Below are positions 43,554 to 52,852 of a stretch of 64,000 nucleotides of DNA, in pieces. The notes beneath the pieces are model-generated. The model saw only the letters and a program-made list of their open reading frames with translations. It ran no database searches and had not been told where the DNA came from. Both the position numbers and the translations under genes were made by a program. This DNA is from Gammaproteobacteria bacterium (lineage in GTDB: Bacteria > Pseudomonadota > Gammaproteobacteria > Steroidobacterales > Rariloculaceae): NCBI GenBank assembly GCA_022819855.1, contig JAJEGN010000020.1, positions 1-64,000 on the forward strand, given 5' to 3'. How positions within the stretch are numbered: position 1 is the stretch's first letter; every line of letters starts with the position of its first letter.

Positions 43554-43802
43554 ATGGCCAGAGGTCAGTCGCTGCAGGACCCATTTCTCAATCTCTTGCG
43601 CAGGGAGAAGGTTCCTGTTTCCATTTACCTCGTCAACGGCATCAAGCTGCATGGCCATATCGAAGCGTTCGATCAGTTCGTCGTACTGTTGCGCAACAGC
43701 GTAAGCCAGATGGTGTACAAGCACGCGATATCGACCGTAGTGCCCTCCCGCAATGTCCGCTTGCCCGGCGGCGACGACTCCGAAGATAGTGCAGCGGACT
43801 GA
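43554..43802 (+). CDS. hfq: RNA chaperone Hfq
   Basis: 82 residues. The hexameric Sm-like protein pairs small RNAs with mRNAs. The N-terminus [19 protein letters not shown], the Sm1 region [20 protein letters not shown] and Sm2 with the diagnostic YKHAIST are intact; the C-terminal tail is short and acidic ([11 protein letters not shown]). ATG 43554 has an AGGAGA site. The 148-bp leader contains an A8 tract at 43522-43529. It sits between miaA and hflX as expected. Confidence 0.98.
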   Translation: MARGQSLQDPFLNLLRREKVPVSIYLVNGIKLHGHIEAFDQFVVLLRNSVSQMVYKHAISTVVPSRNVRLPGGDDSEDSAAD

Positions 43803-43834
43803 TTTCCCGGTTAGCAGCCCGCGGGGAGCGCGGT

Positions 43835-45130
43835 TTGTTTGATCGACCGCGCAGCGGCGAACGGTCGCTGTTGTTGCACGTCGGCATCGGCTCTTCCTGC
43901 CGGGACGATGAGATCGAGGAGTTTCGCGCGCTCGCCAGTTCCGCCGGCGCCGAGATCATCGGCGAAGTTCGATCCAGGCTCGGTCGGCCCAACCCCCGGT
44001 TCTTCATCGGTACGGGCAAGGCCGAGGAGGTCGCCGGGCTCGCCCGCGAATCGCACGCGGAGCTCATTCTCGTCAACCGCGGACTGAGTCCGAGCCAGGA
44101 GCGCAATCTCGAAGCATTGTTCAAGGCGCGTGTGCTTGACCGCAACGGGCTGATTCTCGACATCTTCGCGCAACGCGCGGCAAGTTTCGAAGGCAAGCTG
44201 CAGGTCGAGCTTGCGCAGCTTGAGCATCTCTCGACCCGCCTGGTCCGTGGCTGGAGCCATCTGGAGCGCCAGAAGGGCGGCATCGGCCTCAGGGGGCCCG
44301 GCGAAACGCAGCTCGAAACCGACCGGCGGCTGCTCGGCAAGCGGATCAGGCGGCTCAAGTCCGGAATGGAGCGCGTACTGCGAGGTCGCGAGGTCGGACG
44401 CCGGGAGCGCAGACGCTCCGGGTTCCGGACGGTCGCGCTCATGGGTTACACCAACGCCGGCAAGACGACGTTGTTCAATGCATTGTCAGGCGCCGACCTC
44501 GAAGCGAAGGATCAACTGTTCGCAACGCTCGATCCGACGATCCGCAGGCTGTCGCTTGGCGGCGGCGAAGAGATCCTGCTCGTCGACACGGTCGGTTTCG
44601 TCCGCGACCTCCCGCATGAACTCGTAGCGGCGTTTCGTGCGACGCTGACCGAGACTCGCGACGCGGCGCTGCTGCTTCACGTCATCGATGCGAGCGATCC
44701 GCACTACGAGGATCGAATGCGCCAGGTCGAGGACGTTCTCGCGCAGATCGGCGCGTCGGACGTGGACTGCATACGTGTGTACAATAAGCTCGACCGGGTG
44801 AGCGAGCGTGAGCGCCGGGAACTTGCTGCGTCGAAAAGCGCCAAAACAGGCGTATCTGCGAAGACCGGAGAAGGACTCGAAGGGCTCACGGAAATGATTC
44901 GCACGCGGCTGAACGGACGGCCGGTGCGCGGCCGGCTCAGGCTCGGGCCCGAGCAGAGCCGCGTGCGGGCCAAGCTGTTCGACTGGCAGGCGGTCAGGCA
45001 CGAAGCCCCTGACGATGCGGGCGGCTGGACGATGGATGTCGAGCTCACCGCGCGGCGCTGGCGGGAACTGTGCCAGCGCGAAGGTTTTTCCACTGACGAT
45101 GTTCGAAGCCACACACGACACGAAGCGTGA
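43835..45130 (+). CDS. hflX: Ribosome-associated GTPase HflX
   Basis: 431 residues. It binds 50S subunits and splits stalled ribosomes. The N-terminal HflX domain has IGEVRSRLGRPNPRFFIGTG and a long coiled region QLEHLSTRLVRGWSHLERQK; the glycine-rich GGIGLRGPGETQLETDRR is diagnostic. The G domain shows GYTNAGKTTLFN, DTVGFVRDLP and NKLD. Start TTG 43835 after a GGGGAG site. It overlaps hflK by 4 bases (GTGA). Confidence 0.95.
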   Translation: MFDRPRSGERSLLLHVGIGSSCRDDEIEEFRALASSAGAEIIGEVRSRLGRPNPRFFIGTGKAEEVAGLARESHAELILVNRGLSPSQERNLEALFKARVLDRNGLILDIFAQRAASFEGKLQVELAQLEHLSTRLVRGWSHLERQKGGIGLRGPGETQLETDRRLLGKRIRRLKSGMERVLRGREVGRRERRRSGFRTVALMGYTNAGKTTLFNALSGADLEAKDQLFATLDPTIRRLSLGGGEEILLVDTVGFVRDLPHELVAAFRATLTETRDAALLLHVIDASDPHYEDRMRQVEDVLAQIGASDVDCIRVYNKLDRVSERERRELAASKSAKTGVSAKTGEGLEGLTEMIRTRLNGRPVRGRLRLGPEQSRVRAKLFDWQAVRHEAPDDAGGWTMDVELTARRWRELCQREGFSTDDVRSHTRHEA

Positions 45131-46251
45131 CCGGAATGGGATGGGACGACAAAGACAAAGGTAACCCCTGGCAGTCAGGGGGTGACAAGGGGCCCGCGGA
45201 TCTCGATGCGATCATGCGGGATTTCCAGCGCAAGCTCGCGGGGCTGTTCGGCGGAAGCCGCGGCTCCGGCCGCGGGCAGGAGGGCGCCAGGCCGCCGGGT
45301 TCCGGCCTCTTCGGCGCCGCTGCCGTACTCGCGATCGGCGTCTGGGCGGCCACCGGGTTCTACATGGTCGACGCCGCCGAGCGCGGCATCGTGCTCCGTT
45401 TCGGCCAGTACACCGCGACGACCGAACCGGGCCTGCGCTGGCACATGCCCTGGCCGATCGAATCGGTCGAGAAGGTCAATGCGAGTCTGACGGAACGCTG
45501 GGCCTACCAGGGCAGCATGCTCACTCGCGACGAGAACATCGTAATTGTCGATCTGATCGTCCAGTACCGGCGTGCGGACCCGTACTCGTACCTGTTCAAC
45601 CTGCGCGACCCCGTAGACACGCTGCAGGACGTGACCGCCAGCGCAATCAGGGAGATCGTCGGCAAGAACTACCTCGACTTCATCCTTACCGAGGGCCGTG
45701 CCGATGTCGCAGCGCAGACGCAAGAGCTGCTGCAGAACACGCTTGATACCTACGGCACGGGCATCACGGTCTACGAGGTCAACCTGCAGGAAGCGAACTT
45801 CCCGCGCGAGGTCGAAGGCAGCGTTCAGGACGCGATCAAGGCGCGCGAGGACCGGGAACGACGGATTCTCGAGGCCGAGTCCTACTCGAACGATATCCTG
45901 CCGAGGGCGCGCGGCGCCGCCGCCCGGCAGCTTCAGGATGCCGATGCCTACCGGGCACGGGCCATCGCCGATGCCGAAGGCGAGGCTGACCGCTTCGTGC
46001 AGATTCTTGCCGAGTACCAGAAAGCGCCCAACGTGACGCGCGAGAGGCTCTATCTCGAGACGCTCGAGTCGATTCTGGCCAACTCGACCAAAGTGCTCAT
46101 CGACACCGAAGGCGGCAACAACCTGCTGTACCTGCCGCTGGATCAGCTCACGCAGCGTCGCGGCAGCATTGCCACCGACGTGCCCGCGCCGTCGGTGCCG
46201 CTCAGCAACAACGTAACGGTGCGCGATGCGCGCGAGCGCGAACTGCGCTGA
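45127..46251 (+). CDS. hflK: HflK subunit of the FtsH-modulating complex
   Basis: 374 residues. HflK and HflC form a membrane-bound SPFH/band-7 complex that encases and controls FtsH protease. A Gly/Asp-rich N-terminus (NPWQSGGDKGPADL) precedes one membrane helix at about residues 60-80 and the SPFH domain (RGIVLRFGQYTATTEPGLRW). A long helical C-terminus follows (ARGAAARQLQDADAYRARA). Start GTG 45127 overlaps the hflX stop; an ATG 9 bases later is possible. Confidence 0.95.
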   Translation: MTGMGWDDKDKGNPWQSGGDKGPADLDAIMRDFQRKLAGLFGGSRGSGRGQEGARPPGSGLFGAAAVLAIGVWAATGFYMVDAAERGIVLRFGQYTATTEPGLRWHMPWPIESVEKVNASLTERWAYQGSMLTRDENIVIVDLIVQYRRADPYSYLFNLRDPVDTLQDVTASAIREIVGKNYLDFILTEGRADVAAQTQELLQNTLDTYGTGITVYEVNLQEANFPREVEGSVQDAIKAREDRERRILEAESYSNDILPRARGAAARQLQDADAYRARAIADAEGEADRFVQILAEYQKAPNVTRERLYLETLESILANSTKVLIDTEGGNNLLYLPLDQLTQRRGSIATDVPAPSVPLSNNVTVRDARERELR

Positions 46252-46282
46252 TCCGGGATCGCGAGAATCGAGGAATCACGCT

Positions 46283-47170
46283 ATGAGTCCCAAGACAAAC
46301 CTGGTATTGATCGTCGCCGCGGCCGCGGTCATTCTCCTCAGCATGTCGGTGTTTACCGTCGACGAGCGCGAGCATGCGCTGAAGTTGCGCTTCGGTGAGA
46401 TCGTACGCGCAGACTACGAACCCGGGCTGCACTTCAAGGTTCCATTCGTCAACACGGTCACGAAGTACCAGAATCGCATCCTCACCTTCGAGGACGCCCA
46501 GGAGAAGTTCCTCACGGGCGAGAAGAAGAACCTCATCGTCGACTACTTCGTGACGTGGCGCATCACCGATCCGGCACAGTACTACCGCTCCGTGCGCGGC
46601 GATGAGCTGCTTGCCGTCGAACGTCTTTCGGCGATCATCAAGGAAGGGATCAAGGCGGCGATCAGCCGCCGCACCGTCCAGGAGGTCGTATCGGCCGAGC
46701 GCTCGGAGTTCATGAACCAGATGCTCCTCGATGCGCGGGAACGCTCTCCGGAACTCGGCATTGAGGTCGTCGACGTGCGCGTGAAGCGCATCGACCTCTC
46801 CGAGGAAGTCAGCGACTCCGTATATAGCCGCATGCGCGAGGAGCGTCAGCGGACGGCGGCGCAGCTTCGAGCCGAGGGCGAGGAAGAGTCGGAGCGAATC
46901 CAGGCCGATGCCGACCGGCAGCGAACGGTGATCCTGGCCGAAGCCTACCGCGATGCCGAACGCACGCGCGGCGAAGGCGATGCGCGCGCGGCGGAGATCT
47001 ATGCCAACGCATACACGCAGGATCCCGACTTCTATTCGTTCTATCGCAGCATGTCGGCGTATCGGACGTCGATCGGCGGCGATCAGGACGTACTGGTCCT
47101 GCAGCCGGACAGCGATTTCTTCAAGTTTCTGCAGAGTGAGTTCGGTACGCGAGTGGCTGCTGCCGACTAG
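46283..47170 (+). CDS. hflC: HflC subunit of the FtsH-modulating complex
   Basis: About 295 residues. Partner of HflK. The N-terminal membrane helix (NLVLIVAAAAVILLSMSVFT) leads to the SPFH domain with EREHALKLRFGEIVRADYEP and VDYFVTWRITDPAQYY, then a helical EEESERIQADADRQRTVILA segment. ATG 46283 with an AGGA site is chosen; the longer frame to 46226 overlaps hflK and lacks support. Same order as E. coli. Confidence 0.96.
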   Translation: MSPKTNLVLIVAAAAVILLSMSVFTVDEREHALKLRFGEIVRADYEPGLHFKVPFVNTVTKYQNRILTFEDAQEKFLTGEKKNLIVDYFVTWRITDPAQYYRSVRGDELLAVERLSAIIKEGIKAAISRRTVQEVVSAERSEFMNQMLLDARERSPELGIEVVDVRVKRIDLSEEVSDSVYSRMREERQRTAAQLRAEGEEESERIQADADRQRTVILAEAYRDAERTRGEGDARAAEIYANAYTQDPDFYSFYRSMSAYRTSIGGDQDVLVLQPDSDFFKFLQSEFGTRVAAAD

Positions 47171-47196
47171 GCGCACTCAACAACAAGCGGGCTTGA

Positions 47197-48697
<1,501 letters not shown>

Positions 48698-48787
48698 TCC
48701 GCGGCGAGTATGGCACCGCGCCACTTCGGCGGCTGCGCACTCGTCGTCGAATCATCCTTCCACCTGTCACCCGGCTGACCGGACGCT

Positions 48788-50968
48788 CTAGTGCACCGAC
48801 GTTTCGTATCGCACGCCCGCCGGTACGGGCACGGGCTGCACCACGGTGACGCCGTAGCCCCCTGACGTCCGCTGCGACGCATCGACGGCGACGAACGCCG
48901 TGTAGTCGGACATGAGCTGATAGTCGAGCGCCGTACGCCTGATCATTCCGTCGAGTTCGCCGTAGGGGTCGCTGTCCCAGACCCGTCTGTCCCTGAGGTC
49001 GGCGATGCGCAGCCGCGCCCAGATCTGCGGCAGGAAGGAATGATCCGGATCCTGTCCGTCAGGCTGAATGGCGAATTCGATCCGTTCGCCGCCCGCGTTG
49101 CCCTGGACGGTCAGCGCACCGGGCTCGCCGCTGAATTTGCCGGTGACGACCACCGGGCGCCCCACGAACAGGTCCGGCAGGCGGTTCGGATACACGTCGC
49201 TGACCTGCATGTCGCCCCAGTCGATGCTCACGTCAGCGAGCGCCGGATGGCTGATCCTGCCGAAGAAGTCGTCCATCACGTCGCTGCCGGAGTCGTCAAG
49301 ACCGAGATAGGCGACGGCGCCGCGCCCGACGATCGCCATGCGTTCGAGCAGGTAGCGGTTGACTGACGAGCCCACGCCGAAACTGAAGATCCTCGACTCT
49401 CCGATCGACGCGTGAATTTCGCTCAGGATCTCCGCCTCGTTACCGATGAATCCGTCGGTCAGGAATGTGACGAAACGAAGCCTCCGGGGGTCGTGCGGGA
49501 AGTCGAGCGCGGCGCGGATGCCCTCGATCATCATCGTGCCGCCGTCGCCGTTGAGCCTGCGCACGTAGCGCTTTGCCTGTTCGATGTTTCTGCGCGTGGC
49601 CGCAACCGGCTCGTCGCCGAAGCTGCTTGCGCTGTCGGAGAAGCGGATGATCTGAAAAGTGTCGCCGCGTTCGAGTTGGTCGAGCGCGCTGATGACTGCG
49701 GCCTTGGCCTGGCCGATCGGCAGGCCGTTCATGGATCCGGAGCTGTCCAGTACGAAAACCATCTCCAGCGGGTGCCGTCGCAAACCCGTGAGGTCGTCGG
49801 GCGGGTAGAGCATCATCGTGAAATATCCCGCATCCGCGTCCTCGGGTTCCGCGTAGGTCAGCAGGTTCGACTTGACCCGGCCTCCGGCCACCTTGAATTC
49901 GAGGATGAAGTCACGATTGGGGATCGTTGAGCGGTTGGCCAGTTGGATGGTCGCCGTAGTCTCGTCCGTGCGTACCTCGTCGATGGCGTGGCTCGCCTCG
50001 ATGGCCTCGATCGCGACGCCCGCATCAAGCTCGACAGAGATGCCAAGATCGTGCCCGGAGCGTTCGTTGGGGCGAAGGTATTGAACGGCGAAGCCCGGAA
50101 GCGATGGTTGGAGCGGCATGCGCGGTAGCGCCGTAACTGGATCAGACCATTCCGGCGGGTTGAACCGTGGTCCGACGACGGTCGGAAACACGAACGAATA
50201 CCAACCGTCGCGATACGAGAGCGTGTGGAAGTACCGGATGTTCACGTCGATCCGGTTGCCGGGTTCGATGTTCGCCACTTTCTGCTCGAAGATGTTGGGG
50301 CGTTGCTGGGTCAGGAGACTCGCCTGGTAGCCCTGCGCGCGAGCCTCGGCGTAGATGGCTTCCGCTTCCTCCCGTTCCCTGAGAATGCCGCGTATGCGCC
50401 GTTCGCCGATGGTCATGACGAACTCGTTGACCGCGGCCTTCTCCGGCAGCGGAAAGACGTAGACCGCTTCGATCTTCGTGTCGAACGGGTTCTCGAACTG
50501 CTGGGTCACGTCTACGGTGCTGACGTAACCGACGATCTCGGCGTGCACGTCGGTGTGCTTTAGCGGCAGCGGGATTTCGATCAAGCGTTCGCCGGACTCG
50601 ATGTCGTCGGGCGAGAGCGATGCGAGCATCGCGCCGGAGCCTGGCGAGAGGTCGTCGCCAAAGTCGGATTCCGCGCCCGTTTCGCCTGGCATGGCTATGA
50701 CCCAGAGTTCTTCGTTCGCCGCAAGCGGCCCGGACCCCAGGGACCGGTTCGCCGCGACGCCTGCAGCCAGCTCCGGCGCTACAGCCGCTCGAAATACTTG
50801 TTGAGATGCGGTAGAGGGTGCCGCTACAACGACTTCCTCGAGCACAGCTCGCGCCGCGTCGTTCCTGGCTTGCTCGTCGAACCTGCCTGCACATGCGCCA
50901 AGCACGATAACGGTGATGCCGCCAAGCAACACGATTGCCAATCGGTTCACAAGTTTCCGTCTGTCCAT
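48788..50968 (-). CDS. VIT and von Willebrand A domain lipoprotein
   Basis: About 726 residues. The signal ends in a lipobox (VIVLGACAG). Residues ~140-270 form a VIT domain (VDVTQQFENPFDTKIEAVYV, YAEARAQGYQASLLTQQRP), and ~375-560 a VWA domain with intact MIDAS (MVFVLDSSGSMNG, and FLTDGFIGNEAE). Marine sortase-target proteins share the VIT-VWA layout, but no LPxTG tail is seen here; the lipid anchor replaces it. The VWA site probably binds a protein ligand through a metal ion. It is the last gene of the ECF operon, 17 bases after the cohesin-like gene, so membership in that response is likely. ATG 50968 preferred over GTG 50983. Confidence 0.88.
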   Translation of the reverse strand: MDRRKLVNRLAIVLLGGITVIVLGACAGRFDEQARNDAARAVLEEVVVAAPSTASQQVFRAAVAPELAAGVAANRSLGSGPLAANEELWVIAMPGETGAESDFGDDLSPGSGAMLASLSPDDIESGERLIEIPLPLKHTDVHAEIVGYVSTVDVTQQFENPFDTKIEAVYVFPLPEKAAVNEFVMTIGERRIRGILREREEAEAIYAEARAQGYQASLLTQQRPNIFEQKVANIEPGNRIDVNIRYFHTLSYRDGWYSFVFPTVVGPRFNPPEWSDPVTALPRMPLQPSLPGFAVQYLRPNERSGHDLGISVELDAGVAIEAIEASHAIDEVRTDETTATIQLANRSTIPNRDFILEFKVAGGRVKSNLLTYAEPEDADAGYFTMMLYPPDDLTGLRRHPLEMVFVLDSSGSMNGLPIGQAKAAVISALDQLERGDTFQIIRFSDSASSFGDEPVAATRRNIEQAKRYVRRLNGDGGTMMIEGIRAALDFPHDPRRLRFVTFLTDGFIGNEAEILSEIHASIGESRIFSFGVGSSVNRYLLERMAIVGRGAVAYLGLDDSGSDVMDDFFGRISHPALADVSIDWGDMQVSDVYPNRLPDLFVGRPVVVTGKFSGEPGALTVQGNAGGERIEFAIQPDGQDPDHSFLPQIWARLRIADLRDRRVWDSDPYGELDGMIRRTALDYQLMSDYTAFVAVDASQRTSGGYGVTVVQPVPVPAGVRYETSVH

Positions 50969-50985
50969 ACCCGCTGTCTCCACAC

Positions 50986-51438
50986 TTATGGCGTGTCAAA
51001 ATCGATGGATGCCTGAATCGGTTCGCCGCTTGCGCCACCGGCGGCCACGAGGTTCAGGACGTAGTCGGGGGCCGTTGTCCCCTCGAGTTGAACGTGAATC
51101 GTCGCTATCCGGCTTCGGCCGGTCGGCAGCTCGGCTGCGGCATTCAACGAGTAGTCCGCCACGATGATGCGGTCCGCCGTGCCGCCGCTCACGGCCTCGA
51201 GATCGTAGTAGGGCGCGTCGCCGAACGCGGTGCTTTCGCCGTTCTCAACGCCCACGACACGCATCCTTCCGGCTGATTCGCGCAGTTCGAACTGCCAGGC
51301 GGCGAGCGGTTCCGTGCTTTCGACGAAGATGTCGAGCGCCGCGAACCGTACGTCGGTGTCTGCGGCTTGCGGCCAGGCCGAGAGCGCCGCGACCAGCACG
51401 GCGACGCCAGGAAGCAGACCGACAAGTCGGTTCCTCAT
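50986..51438 (-). CDS. Secreted small beta-rich protein, cohesin-like
   Basis: 150 residues: signal peptide (MRNRLVGLLPGVAVLVAALS, cleaved near PQAA) followed by one beta-sandwich-like domain. The pattern LAAWQFELRES, RMRVVGVENGE and SRIATIHVQLEG resembles cohesin domains (strand with F.L, V..V..G, then a late I A.I.F strand). This is a pattern call, not a proven match. Its start overlaps the dockerin-like gene stop by 4 bases, which strengthens the idea of a cohesin-dockerin pair. Adjacent to the VIT/VWA lipoprotein. The open frame listed further upstream belongs to the neighbour. Confidence 0.6.
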   Translation of the reverse strand: MRNRLVGLLPGVAVLVAALSAWPQAADTDVRFAALDIFVESTEPLAAWQFELRESAGRMRVVGVENGESTAFGDAPYYDLEAVSGGTADRIIVADYSLNAAAELPTGRSRIATIHVQLEGTTAPDYVLNLVAAGGASGEPIQASIDFDTP

Positions 51439-51833
51439 GGCGGATTCCCGTTGAGCGCCACGATGTTCGCGATCAGTGCGTCGACCTCCGCCTGCGATCC
51501 CGGTGCGCCAGCCGTTCGAGCGAGGGTGAACGCATCGAGGATGTCGACGACGCCGGAACCGTCGATGTCGTTGGCGAGCATCGTCGCCTCCATGCCGGTC
51601 TGCATGCGTACGAGAAACACGCCCGCGACGAGGCTTGCGGCCAGAGTGCCGACCACTGCCCAACGTCTCGAAGTCGAACGGACACGGTCCGGACGTTGTG
51701 CGAAATGCACCGCCGCGGCCTCTCGGACCTGCCGGTCAACGGCTGGCGTCAGTACCGATACGGACTTGTCCAGACGTTCCAGGCGTTCGACGATATCGCC
51801 AGGAAGTTCGATGGTTTCGGGTTCGGGGTTCAT
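51435..51833 (-). CDS. Single-pass membrane protein with dockerin-like loop, possible anti-sigma factor
   Basis: 132 residues. The N-terminal ~60 residues are charged and cytoplasmic (LPGDIVERLERLDKSVSVLT), one membrane helix follows (WAVVGTLAASLVAGVFLV, about 58-75), and outside lies a dockerin-type calcium loop DIDGSGVVDILDAFTLAR. Dockerins usually have two such loops; only one is clear here. Position directly after the ECF sigma gene (57 bases) and topology suggest an anti-sigma-like sensor. ATG 51833 with an AAGGA site. It overlaps the cohesin-like gene start (ATGA). Confidence 0.7.
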   Translation of the reverse strand: MNPEPETIELPGDIVERLERLDKSVSVLTPAVDRQVREAAAVHFAQRPDRVRSTSRRWAVVGTLAASLVAGVFLVRMQTGMEATMLANDIDGSGVVDILDAFTLARTAGAPGSQAEVDALIANIVALNGNPP

Positions 51834-51890
51834 GGTCGTTCCTTGTGGGTTAAGCACCCGAGAGGCGAAAAAGGTTCAAAAAAAGTTCGG

Positions 51891-52448
51891 CTATTCGACT
51901 CCGAGTCTGTTCCTGAGCGCTCCGACAGCGAAGTGCAGCCGTGACTTGACGGTTCCGGGAGGGATGTCCAGCGCGTCGGCGATTTCTTTCAGACGCATGC
52001 CGTCGACGAACCGCAGGAGCAGCACTTCACGGTGACTGTCCGAAAGACCCGCCATCGCTTTCGCCAGGTTCTCGTACTCGGGATCGATCGTGCGCGGATC
52101 GGGCAATTGATCTGGTTCGACGTCCGCGTCGCGATCGCTGCGTTGTCGCCTGACTGCCGTTAACGTGAGATTCCTTGCGACCGGGTACAGCAGCGAGCGC
52201 AACTGTGCGGACAGGACGAGTCCTTCGCCGCTCGGCGGGAATTTCCGCAGCAGATAGATGAAGGTCTCCTGAAGCGTATCGGCGGCGATTTCCCGATCCG
52301 ACGAGAATCGCAGCGCGACGCGCGTGACGTAGTCCCGATGCCGCCGATACAGCGAATCGAACGCATCGACGGCGTCCTGTCGGCGACCGCTGTTGCAGAG
52401 CTCGACGAGTTTTGCGTCACTCAGCCTGTCGAAACGGGGATTGGCCAT
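51891..52448 (-). CDS. ECF-type RNA polymerase sigma factor
   Basis: 185 residues with sigma-70 region 2 (AFDSLYRRHRDYVTRVALRF, DTLQETFIYLLRKFP) and region 4 helix-turn-helix (LSDSHREVLLLRFVDGMRLK, EIADALDIPPGTVKSRLHFA), without region 3: the ECF layout. It leads the operon that includes the dockerin-like, cohesin-like and VIT/VWA genes and so probably controls it. It is divergent from feoA; the shared 158-bp gap carries the Fur-like site. Confidence 0.93.
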   Translation of the reverse strand: MANPRFDRLSDAKLVELCNSGRRQDAVDAFDSLYRRHRDYVTRVALRFSSDREIAADTLQETFIYLLRKFPPSGEGLVLSAQLRSLLYPVARNLTLTAVRRQRSDRDADVEPDQLPDPRTIDPEYENLAKAMAGLSDSHREVLLLRFVDGMRLKEIADALDIPPGTVKSRLHFAVGALRNRLGVE

Positions 52449-52568
52449 ACAGTTCAGGAGACTGCCAGCGCTTCAAACGGTTCCAGGGGCCGATTCTGAA
52501 CCATCCCGGATTCGGGACGGAATCTGAATCGAAGCAGCGCGGAGAGTATGCGCCTGCGGAATTTTCCA

Positions 52569-52590
52569 TATAATAACGATTCTCATTTAC
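52569..52590 (+). promoter_or_regulatory. Fur box-like operator over a TATAAT -10 of feoAB
   Basis: AATAACGATTCTCATTTAC at 52572-52590 matches the 19-bp Fur consensus GATAATGATAATCATTATC at 13 positions by eye. It overlaps a perfect TATAAT at 52569-52574. Iron-loaded Fur binding there would block transcription of feoAB. It could also affect the divergent ECF operon. Confidence 0.65.
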
Positions 52591-52606
52591 GTCGAGAGTA
52601 CCCGTC

Positions 52607-52852
52607 CTGACTCTTGCCGATCTCAATCCTGGCGATACCGTACGAATCGACCTGGTCGATTCGAGCGATCCTGTCGTTCAGCGGCTCATGGTTCTCGGGC
52701 TCGTCGAGCAGGCCGAGATCAGCTTCCTGCGCGCCTCCCTCGGCGGAGACCCGCTGGAGTTCCGGATTTTCGGTACGTCCATTTCACTGCGCCGCGATCA
52801 GGCGCGTCGCTTCAGCGTGACGCAGATTGGTAACGATGGCGAGCCGCGCTGA
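52607..52852 (+). CDS. feoA: FeoA family protein, apparent CTG start
   Basis: 81 residues: TLADLNPGDTVRIDLVDSSD, RLMVLGLVEQAEISFLRASL and GTSISLRRDQARRFSV form a typical FeoA SH3-like fold. FeoA supports ferrous iron uptake by FeoB. The open frame after the upstream TAA has no ATG, GTG or TTG; CTG at 52607 gives the family's usual (M)TLADL opening, so a CTG start is proposed. The gene overlaps feoB by 17 bases. Because of its start codon it is easily missed by gene callers. Confidence 0.85.
   Translation: MTLADLNPGDTVRIDLVDSSDPVVQRLMVLGLVEQAEISFLRASLGGDPLEFRIFGTSISLRRDQARRFSVTQIGNDGEPR

Noticed and set aside
48788..50968. VIT/VWA protein as a sortase-anchored surface protein
   Set aside because: No LPxTG-like motif, membrane helix or basic tail at the C-terminus, and no sortase gene nearby; a lipobox is present instead.
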